Shown here piece by piece: positions 56,041-64,000 of a stretch of DNA of 64,000 nt. Origin of the DNA: Agromyces protaetiae (lineage in GTDB: Bacteria > Actinomycetota > Actinomycetes > Actinomycetales > Microbacteriaceae). Position 1 is the first letter of the stretch. The number at the start of each line of letters is the position of its first letter. The notes under the pieces are model-generated. The model saw only the letters and a program-made list of their open reading frames with translations. It was not told where the DNA came from and ran no database searches. The stretch is taken from the NCBI RefSeq assembly GCF_004135405.1, contig NZ_CP035491.1:1550001-1614000 (forward strand). Direction: 5' to 3'. The translations under genes were made by a program, and so were the position numbers.

Positions 56041-57120
56041 ATGACGGATGCCTCGCGCCCGCGCCTTCCGTGGTGGCGCGACGTGCACTCGCTCGACGTC
56101 GAAGTGGCCTTCCGAGCGGCGATCGCTGCGGCCGTGCCGCTCGTGCTCCTGCTCGCGACGGGACGCATCGAGTGGGCTCCGTACGCCGCGTTCGGCGGAA
56201 TGACGGCGATCTTCGGCCGCAGCGAGGCGTACCGCACGCGCATCCGCACGGTGTCGGTCGCGGCCGTCGGGCTCGTCGCGAGCATCGGGCTCGGCATGGC
56301 CGTGTCGATCGTCGGAGCGGCGGCGGGCGGGGTGCTCTGGTGGACGGCCACGGCGCTCGTCGTCGTGCTCGTCGGCGGTGTGCTCGCCGTCAACCTCGTC
56401 CGCGCGCATCCGCCGACGCCGCTGTTCTTCGTGTTCGCGGTGCTCGTGTGCGGGGCGATCCCGATTCCGGCGGGCGAGGGGTGGGTGCGGCTCGGCGTCG
56501 GGGTCGCGTCCGCGGCGTTCGCATGGGCGTTGAGCCTCTCGGGCTGGCTCGTCCGGCGGGGCCCGCAGAAACCGGTGATCCCGCTCAAGCCGCTCCGCGA
56601 GAACGGGCCCGTCCGGTGGGGCGTGCTCCGCTCGCCCGTCATCTGGTGGACGATCGGCCAATACGTCGTCGCGACGCTGCTCGCGGGCTTGGCGGCACTC
56701 GGGCTCGGGCTCGGTCACCCGTATTGGGCCGTCGTCGGCGCGGCGGCGGCGATCCCGCCCGCGGGCGCCGCGCGGTCGATCTCGCGCGCCCTCCACCGCG
56801 TCGTCGGCACCGCGGCGGGCGTCGTCGTCACGGGGCTCGTGCTGTGGCCCGAGCCTCCCGCGTGGCTGCTCGTCGCCGTCATCGCCCTGGCCCAGTTCGG
56901 TGCCGAGATCTTCGTCGGCCGCCACTACGCGACCGCCCTCGTCTTCATCACGCCGCTCGCGCTCGTCGTCGCGCATCTCGCGAGCCCCGTGCCCGTCGAG
57001 GGCCTGCTGGTCGACCGTTTCGTCGAGACGGCGATCGGATGCCTCGCCGCGATCCTCGTCGTCCTCGTCGCGCGCGCGTTGCCGAACCCGAAGCCGCGCT
57101 CGCGCGCCGCGGCCCGCTGA
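56041..57120 (+). CDS. FUSC family membrane protein
   Basis: A 359-residue protein with about ten helices in two FUSC-like repeats. Landmarks are RAAIAAAVPLVLLLATGRIEWAPYAAFGGMTAIFGRSEAYRTRIR near residues 25-65 and the equivalent GLGHPYWAVVGAAAAIPPAGAARSISRALHRVVGTAAGVVVTG in the second half. Family members are linked to export of aromatic acids or fusaric acid, but this one has no partner genes. It begins 15 nt after the Nudix gene. Confidence 0.8.
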   Translation: MTDASRPRLPWWRDVHSLDVEVAFRAAIAAAVPLVLLLATGRIEWAPYAAFGGMTAIFGRSEAYRTRIRTVSVAAVGLVASIGLGMAVSIVGAAAGGVLWWTATALVVVLVGGVLAVNLVRAHPPTPLFFVFAVLVCGAIPIPAGEGWVRLGVGVASAAFAWALSLSGWLVRRGPQKPVIPLKPLRENGPVRWGVLRSPVIWWTIGQYVVATLLAGLAALGLGLGHPYWAVVGAAAAIPPAGAARSISRALHRVVGTAAGVVVTGLVLWPEPPAWLLVAVIALAQFGAEIFVGRHYATALVFITPLALVVAHLASPVPVEGLLVDRFVETAIGCLAAILVVLVARALPNPKPRSRAAAR

Positions 57121-57218
57121 CGGTCGGCGTGCGGCCGAAGGGGCCCGCCTGCGGCTGCGGCATCCGACATCGCACGAGACATCCGAGCCCTCGATTCTGC
57201 CGCTTCCGACAACCGGAG

Positions 57219-57224
57219 TAGCAT
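57219..57224 (+). promoter_or_regulatory. -10 box (TAGCAT) for sucCD
   Basis: CGGAGTAGCATGG gives a leader of about 100 nt. Confidence 0.45.
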
Positions 57225-57243
57225 GGTCACGGCCCGTGCGGTA

Positions 57244-57257
57244 TCTCGATGTCGAGA
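57244..57257. promoter_or_regulatory. 14-bp palindrome in the sucC leader
   Basis: TCTCGA-TG-TCGAGA is a perfect 6-2-6 palindrome about 15 nt after the predicted start site, a plausible repressor site. Confidence 0.45.
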
Positions 57258-57318
57258 CACTTTCTCTGCGTGGCCGATCACACCACAACCCCTGCGCGCC
57301 ATGAGCGCGGACCGATAG

Positions 57319-59421
<2,103 letters not shown>

Positions 59422-59451
59422 GTTCCGCTCGAGGCATTCGCTTCGCATTTC

Positions 59452-59487
59452 ACGACGGCCCCGCAGGTTCGCCTGCGGGGCCGTCGT
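59452..59487 (+). terminator. Terminator after sucCD
   Basis: A perfect 16-bp stem (ACGACGGCCCCGCAGG / CCTGCGGGGCCGTCGT) with a TTCG tetraloop, 30 nt after the sucD stop. Confidence 0.92.
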
Positions 59488-59489
59488 CG

Positions 59490-59495
59490 TACCCT
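59490..59495 (+). promoter_or_regulatory. Leaderless-type -10 box (TACCCT) for the 59502 gene
   Basis: TACCCT follows the terminator directly and ends 6 nt before GTG 59502. Confidence 0.5.
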
Positions 59496-59501
59496 GGTGG
59501 C

Positions 59502-60059
59502 GTGGGGGAGCAGACGACGCAGCGTTCGCAGGAACCGGCGGGACCGCCGCCGACGGACGCCGCCGAGAGCGTGCGGCGCATCGTGCACGCGAGCTTCGCG
59601 ACCGAGCAGGCCGTCTACGGGGTGCTGCTCGTCTCGGGCATGATCGTCGTCGCGGGGTTGCACGGCGGCGGGTCGCTGAGCGTGTTCTGGACGGTGTTCG
59701 TCACGGTCGTCGTGTTCTGGGCGGCGCACGTCTACGCGGGCACGGTCGCGGGTTACGGGCTCGACGACGATCGGCTGGTGGGGCTCGGCGAGTCGTTCCG
59801 GCATGCCGTTCGGCGGTCATGGGGGTTGCTCGCGTCGTCGCTCATCCCGTCGCTCATCCTGCTCGCGGGCGCGCTCCGCGCGATCGACGACAAGTACGCG
59901 ATCTGGGCGGCGCTGTGGGTGGGCGTCGCCGAGCTCGCGGTGCTCGGCTGGATCGCGTTCACGCGGCGCGGAGCGCCGTGGTGGGGGCGGGTGCTGGGCT
60001 CGCTCGTGACGGCGTCGTTCGGCGTGTTCATGATCCTCGCGAAGGCGTTCATCCACTGA
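59502..60059 (+). CDS. Uncharacterised four- to five-helix membrane protein
   Basis: A 185-residue protein: ~25 polar residues, then helices such as QAVYGVLLVSGMIVVAGLH, FWTVFVTVVVFWAAHVYAGTVAGY, LLASSLIPSLILLAGAL, WVGVAELAVLGWIAFT and VLGSLVTASFGVFMILAKAFI. The motif HVYAGTVAGYGLDD at the second helix end is the most polar conserved-looking part. No family recognised. It has its own promoter and an odd 15-bp tandem duplication across its stop codon (60047-60076). Confidence 0.65.
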   Translation: MGEQTTQRSQEPAGPPPTDAAESVRRIVHASFATEQAVYGVLLVSGMIVVAGLHGGGSLSVFWTVFVTVVVFWAAHVYAGTVAGYGLDDDRLVGLGESFRHAVRRSWGLLASSLIPSLILLAGALRAIDDKYAIWAALWVGVAELAVLGWIAFTRRGAPWWGRVLGSLVTASFGVFMILAKAFIH

Positions 60060-60076
60060 CGGTTCATCCACTGACG
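60047..60076 (+). repeat. 15-bp perfect tandem duplication across a stop codon
   Basis: GTTCATCCACTGACG occurs twice in a row; the first copy contains the TGA stop of the upstream gene. Confidence 0.9.
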
Positions 60077-60111
60077 GATGCCTCGTGGCGGGTCGGAGGG
60101 CCGGGCGACCG

Positions 60112-60117
60112 TACACT
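60112..60117 (+). promoter_or_regulatory. Leaderless-type -10 box (TACACT) for the 60125 gene
   Basis: TACACT ends 7 nt before GTG 60125. Confidence 0.5.
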
Positions 60118-60124
60118 CGTGCGG

Positions 60125-61126
60125 GTGACGAATGCTCCGAGGCAGGCCGACTACCGCCCGCTGCTCGCGCCCGTGGCCGACTCCGAGGCATCCGCGTTCC
60201 GTCGTGCGTGGCTGAGCGGGGCGTTCGGGCCCGCCGAAGCGGTGCGGGACGAGTCCGCGAAGCGGTGGATCATGTTCGGCCTGCTCGTGCCGTTCGCCGT
60301 GGTGCCCCTGTTCGTGCTGGCCGGGTTCGCATTCCCGCAGTTTCCGGGGGCGTCGATCGTCATCGTGCTTCTCGTCGCGGCGGTCGTCGCGGTGATCGTC
60401 GTGGCCATCCTGCGCAGGGGCCTCGCGAGGTGGCGGCCTCGGGCGGCGCTCGACCGGTTCGCTCGCGCGAACGGGCTCGGGTCGCAGCCGCTCGTGCCGG
60501 GCCCCTCCTACCCCGGGCTGCTGTTCGACGTCGGGAGCGGCCGCACGGTCGGCGACCGGGTCTTCGCGCTCGACGGCCGGTTCTTCGACATCGGCAACTA
60601 CACCTTCGTCACCTCGAACGGCAAACAGTCGGTCGCGCACCCGTGGCACTACCTGGCGCTGCGGCTCGATCGCCGGATGCCGCACTTCGTGCTCGACGCG
60701 AAGGCCGACGACCTGATCGGCTCGAACCTTCCGGCCGGATTCGGGAAGAACCAGGTGCTCTCCCTCGAGGGCGACTTCGATCGCGTGTTCACCCTGTACT
60801 GCCCCGAGGGGTACGAACGCGACGCCCTCTACGTCTTCACGCCCGACCTCATGGAGCTCCTCATGCGCGAGGTGCCGGGGTGGAACGTCGAGGTCGTCGA
60901 CGAGTGGGTGTTCCTCTTCGGCGAGGGGCACTTCCGACCGCTCGCACCCGAGACGTGGGAGCGGCTGTTCCGCGTCGTCGGCGTCGTGGGCCCGAAGCTC
61001 CTCTCGCGCACGTCGCGCTATCGCGACGAGCGTCTCGTGCCGCCCGGCGCCGACCCGCTCCAGGCGTTCTCCTCGACCCCGAACCTCGTGACCCGGCAGG
61101 GCTGGCGGCTCCGGCGCTGGCGCTGA
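60125..61126 (+). CDS. DUF3137-like membrane protein
   Basis: A 333-residue protein with two helices (FGLLVPFAVVPLFVLAGFAF; IVIVLLVAAVVAVIVVAILRRGL, residues ~50-100) and a large soluble C-terminal domain resembling DUF3137: NYTFVTSNGKQSVAHPWHYLALRLDRRMPHFVLDA, FGKNQVLSLEGDFDRVFTLYCPEGYERDALYVFTPDLMELL. This pattern (a region that reads like LEGDFDxxFxLYxPxGYExDALYxFTPD) recurs in actinobacterial hypothetical proteins. Function unknown. Confidence 0.7.
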   Translation: MTNAPRQADYRPLLAPVADSEASAFRRAWLSGAFGPAEAVRDESAKRWIMFGLLVPFAVVPLFVLAGFAFPQFPGASIVIVLLVAAVVAVIVVAILRRGLARWRPRAALDRFARANGLGSQPLVPGPSYPGLLFDVGSGRTVGDRVFALDGRFFDIGNYTFVTSNGKQSVAHPWHYLALRLDRRMPHFVLDAKADDLIGSNLPAGFGKNQVLSLEGDFDRVFTLYCPEGYERDALYVFTPDLMELLMREVPGWNVEVVDEWVFLFGEGHFRPLAPETWERLFRVVGVVGPKLLSRTSRYRDERLVPPGADPLQAFSSTPNLVTRQGWRLRRWR

Positions 61127-61137
61127 CGTCGGCGCAC

Positions 61138-61176
61138 GCCGCGCCGCGCCCCGCCAGGCCGCGCCGCGCCGCGCCG
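61138..61176. repeat. GCGCC pentamer low-complexity tract
   Basis: Degenerate GCCGC/GCGCC units fill the end of the spacer before the 61252 gene. Confidence 0.75.
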
Positions 61177-61227
61177 CGAATCATCCATCTCGGGTGAGCG
61201 TTCCGAAGTGCGACGGATGCCGCTCGC

Positions 61228-61233
61228 TAGTGT
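61228..61233 (+). promoter_or_regulatory. -10 box (TAGTGT) for the 61252 gene
   Basis: GCTAGTGTTGCCC; predicted leader about 12 nt, AGGGGGACGAG before ATG. Confidence 0.45.
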
Positions 61234-61251
61234 TGCCCGCAGGGGGACGAG

Positions 61252-62610
61252 ATGGCGACGTCAGCAGAGGAGCTCGAGGCGCGCATCGCCGCGCTCGAGG
61301 CGGAGAACGCGGAGTTGCGCGCGGCGCGCGGCGGCGAGGCGGGGAACGGCGACGCGGGCGGCACGCGGAAGGGCCGCGGCCGCGGCCGCGCGGCCCTCGC
61401 GATCGTGCTCATCACGCTCGGCGCGCTCCTCGCCCCGGTCGCCGTGATCTCGGCGTGGGCGCGCATCGAACTCGTCGACACCGACCGGTTCGTGCAGACC
61501 TTCGCACCGCTCGCCGAGGACCCCGCCGTGCAGGACTTCGTCGCCGCCGAGGTGAGCGACGCGATCATCGAGCAGGCCGATCTGCCGCAGCTCACCGCCG
61601 ACCTCTTCGACGGCATCCGGGGCCTCGACCTCCCGCCGCGCGCCGAGAACGCGCTCGGGCTCCTCGAGGCCCCGGCCGCCCAAGGCCTCGAGGCCCTCAT
61701 CACGCAGACCGTGACGCGCGTCGTGCAATCCGACGCGTTCGCCGACACGTGGGCGACGGCCCTCCGGTTCACGCACCGCCAGTTCGTCGCGGCCGTGCAG
61801 GGCCGGGCCGGATCGGCGCTCGAGATCTCGGGGCAGGGCGAGCTCACGGTGCAGCTCGGTCCCGTGCTCGACGAGGTCAAGCGCGTGCTCGGTGAGCAGG
61901 GCGTCGGGTTCGCATCGCTCATCCCCGAGGTGCAGCTCGGCATCGTCGTCGCGCAGGCCGACTCGCTCGTGCTCGTGCAGACGGTGTACGCGCTCGCCGT
62001 GGGCGTCGGCATCTGGCTGCCGTGGGTCGTGCTCGCGCTCTTCGCCGGAGGCGTGCTCGTCGCGCGCGACCGGCGGAAGGCCCTCGTGTGGGCGGGCGGC
62101 GCGTTCGCGGCGTCGATGCTGCTGCTCGCGGCCGGGCTCGGGGTCGGGCGGCTGTACTTCCTCGGCGCCGTGAGCCCGTCGATCATCCCGGCCGACGCGG
62201 CGGGCGTGCTCTTCGACGGCCTGAGCGAGATCATGCGGGCCGTGAGCGCCGCACTCGCCCTCGTCGGCGTGTTCGTCGCCCTCTTCGCGTGGCTTTCGGG
62301 TCCGTGGCGGCCCGCGGTCGCGCTGCGGGGATTCGCCGAATCGGGGTTCGCGGCGGTGCGCGCCGCGGCGGCGCGTCATGGGGTCACGACGGGCGCGTTC
62401 GGCGACGCGCTCGAGCGATGGATCGCGGGCGTCTACGCCGTGATCGCCGTGGTCGCGGCATCCGTGCTGCTCTTCGTCCGCCCGCTCACGGGCTCGCTCG
62501 TCGGGTGGACCGTGTTCTGGGTGCTTCTCGCGCTCCTCGTCGTGCAACTGCTCCGCCGACCGGCGGGCACGCCGGGGCCGTCCCGTCGGGAAGAGGTCCC
62601 CGCGGGATAG
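61252..62610 (+). CDS. Uncharacterised membrane protein with N-terminal coiled coil
   Basis: A 452-residue protein. Residues 1-25 form a short heptad-like coil (ATSAEELEARIAALEAENAELRAA), then a helix (ALAIVLITLGALLAPVAVISAW), an extracytoplasmic domain of ~170 residues with FVQTFAPLAEDPAVQDFVAAEVSDAIIEQADL, and three to five helices at the C-terminal half. The segment order (helix, soluble domain with VDTDRFVxTFAPLAxDPAVQ, several helices) is a known actinobacterial hypothetical-protein pattern. Function unknown. Confidence 0.7.
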   Translation: MATSAEELEARIAALEAENAELRAARGGEAGNGDAGGTRKGRGRGRAALAIVLITLGALLAPVAVISAWARIELVDTDRFVQTFAPLAEDPAVQDFVAAEVSDAIIEQADLPQLTADLFDGIRGLDLPPRAENALGLLEAPAAQGLEALITQTVTRVVQSDAFADTWATALRFTHRQFVAAVQGRAGSALEISGQGELTVQLGPVLDEVKRVLGEQGVGFASLIPEVQLGIVVAQADSLVLVQTVYALAVGVGIWLPWVVLALFAGGVLVARDRRKALVWAGGAFAASMLLLAAGLGVGRLYFLGAVSPSIIPADAAGVLFDGLSEIMRAVSAALALVGVFVALFAWLSGPWRPAVALRGFAESGFAAVRAAAARHGVTTGAFGDALERWIAGVYAVIAVVAASVLLFVRPLTGSLVGWTVFWVLLALLVVQLLRRPAGTPGPSRREEVPAG

Positions 62611-62613
62611 GCT
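62608..62613 (+). promoter_or_regulatory. -10 box (TAGGCT) for the DUF6350 gene
   Basis: TAGGCTCTGCGAGCC starts in the upstream stop codon; predicted leader of 2-3 nt. Confidence 0.5.
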
Positions 62614-62622
62614 CTGCGAGCC

Positions 62623-63924
62623 ATGTCTCGTCTGATCACCGCCCTGCTCGCCGCGCTCGAAGCGGTCGTGGCGGCACTCGTCGGACTCGGCATCGCGCTC
62701 GTGCCGCTCATCCTGCTGTGGTCGGTGCACTTCGGGCTCGAGATCGACCTCGCGGTCTTCCTGCGCGCGGGCGCCGACGTGTGGCTCGTCGGGCACGGGG
62801 TCGACCTCGTCGCCCAGCTCGACCCCGTGACGGCCGCACGCACGGGCGTCGCGGGCGCAGGCGACCCGTTCCCGATCACGATCGCGTTCCTCGGATTCGC
62901 GCTCGTGACGGTGCTCTTCGCGCGTCGCATCGGCCGGCGTTCGCAGGCGGCCGGGTTCGCGATCACCGGATGCCTCTCCGCCGCCGCCGTGACGGGCGGC
63001 ATCGGTCTCGCGCTCTCCTTCGTCGCGAGCGTGCCGGCGGCGACCACCTCGCACTGGCAGGCCGCCCTCCTTCCCGCGCTCGTCGCGGCGCTCGGGGCGG
63101 TGATCGGGGCGATCTACGAGACCCTCGCCTCCGAGGCCGACGGCGGCGACGACGCGCCCGGTCCGCTCCTCGCGCGCTGGCGCGAACTTCCCGTCCCGCC
63201 CCTCGCCGGCGCGCTCGCCTCGATCCGGGTCGGCGCGGGCGCCGCGTTCGGCGTGATCGCCGTCGCGGCCGTCCTCCTCGCCGGGCTCCTCGCGGCCGAC
63301 TACGCGACGATCGTGGGTCTCTCGCAGAGCCTCGGCGCGGGCGCCGACGGCGGGCTCGCGATCACCCTCGCAGAGCTCGCCCTCGTGCCCAACGCGATCG
63401 TGTGGGCGGCGTCGTGGATCCTCGGGCCGGGCTTCGCGATCGGCGACGGCACGACCTTCTCGCCCATGGGCACCCTCGCGGGCCCGGTTCCCGGACTCCC
63501 GCTCCTCGGCATCCTGCCGACGGGAGGCGCCGCACTCGGCATCGTGTGGCTCATCGTGCCGATCGTGTTCGGGTTCGTGGGAGCGACGTTCGCCTGGCCG
63601 CGGTTCGAGGCGCAGACGGGTTCCCGCGCGCACGCGTGGTACACGCCCGTCGTCCAGGCGCTCGGCGCAGGCGTCGTCGCGGGCGTCGTGCTCGGCCTCC
63701 TCGCGTGGTGGTCGGGCGGTGCCGTCGGCCCCGGTCGGCTCGCCGTCGTCGGCCCCGACCCCATCGCCGTCGGCGCGATCGCCGCGGCGACCGTGGGCTT
63801 CGGCGCGATCGCCGGCGCGTTCACCGCTCGCGCGATGCCGAGAGGCGCGGACGGCGGCGTGCGCGGCGACGGTCGAGTCGAGCATTCCGAAGAGCCCTAC
63901 CCCGAGGCATCCATTCACTTCTGA
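62623..63924 (+). CDS. DUF6350 / PerM-like membrane protein
   Basis: A 433-residue protein with about ten helices and Ala/Gly-rich loops. Segments such as [85 protein letters not shown] and the middle [11 protein letters not shown] match the DUF6350 family, annotated as cell-division protein PerM in mycobacteria. In many Actinobacteria the next gene is purN; the sequence stops just after a leaderless box that probably serves it. Confidence 0.82.
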   Translation: [433 protein letters not shown]

Positions 63925-63986
63925 CCGGTGCGCACCCGGCGCGCACGAGACATCCGTCGCTCTTCACCCGGCTATTCGCCGAGTGC

Positions 63987-63992
63987 TAATCT
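63987..63992 (+). promoter_or_regulatory. Leaderless-type -10 box (TAATCT) for the gene beyond the window
   Basis: TAATCT ends 6 nt before AT at 63999-64000, which is probably the first two bases of an ATG. By gene order purN is likely, but it is not in the window. Confidence 0.4.
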
Positions 63993-64000
63993 GCGCTCAT

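Noticed and set aside
61138-61176. A regulatory array before the 61252 gene
   Set aside because: The units are degenerate GC pentamers without a consistent period or symmetry.

Overview
This window is high-GC actinobacterial chromosome. The gene order (rplQ-truA-rplM-rpsI-glmM, coaA/glmS-acpS-alr-tsaE-tsaB-rimI-tsaD, groES, guaB, guaB3, guaA, pcrA, sucCD) and the gene style (GTG starts, very few AT-rich codons, TAGGCT-type -10 boxes directly before start codons) fit the family Microbacteriaceae; I cannot name the genus from sequence alone. There are no rRNA or tRNA genes, CRISPR arrays, insertion sequences or phage genes. Almost all of it is core chromosome, with one accessory-looking block at 39.9-52.9 kb.

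Layout. 0-6.5 kb: the end of a ribosomal operon (rplQ), a membrane acyltransferase, truA, rplM-rpsI, glmM, and coaA on the opposite strand. 6.6-13.1 kb: cell-wall precursor and tRNA t6A genes (glmS, acpS, alr, tsaE, tsaB, rimI, tsaD), interrupted by a G-quadruplex-prone tract and a 19-bp tandem array. 13.2-18.0 kb: small membrane proteins, a methyltransferase, groES with two CIRCE-type operators, and rarD. 18.2-24.1 kb: a branched-chain amino-acid-type ABC transporter, with the binding-protein gene convergent to the livHMGF operon; its LivH carries an unusual extracytoplasmic N-terminal domain. 24.4-36.9 kb: purine (guaB, guaB3, guaA) and central metabolism (patB-like lyase, ABC-F, glpD, SURF1-like, ldh). 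37.0-38.8 kb: a DGPF protein with an ECF42-type sigma factor. 39.0-49.0 kb: BI-1 protein, a glycerophosphodiester phosphodiesterase, then a tightly overlapping seven-gene cluster (AMP-forming enzyme, OleD-like reductase, GT2, small protein, GT1, OleA-like KAS III, cytochrome P450) with no product I can name. 49.2-52.9 kb: a phosphonate/phosphate-type ABC transporter behind a PHO-box-like repeat. 52.9-63.9 kb: pcrA, a Nudix hydrolase, a FUSC membrane protein, sucCD and four membrane-protein genes ending in a DUF6350 protein.

The best candidate for a new system is the 41.1-49.0 kb cluster. It looks like a rearranged olefin/beta-hydroxy-acid (Ole) pathway joined to two glycosyltransferases and a P450, and it sits between two phosphate-scavenging functions; a glycosylated long-chain lipid made under phosphate stress is a reasonable but unproven reading. 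Eight genes carry an apparent single-base deletion, mostly in short G or C runs. Several are housekeeping genes, so I read these as sequencing errors rather than pseudogenes. A nonamer, GAGGCATCC/GGATGCCTC, recurs roughly forty times and is far over chance.
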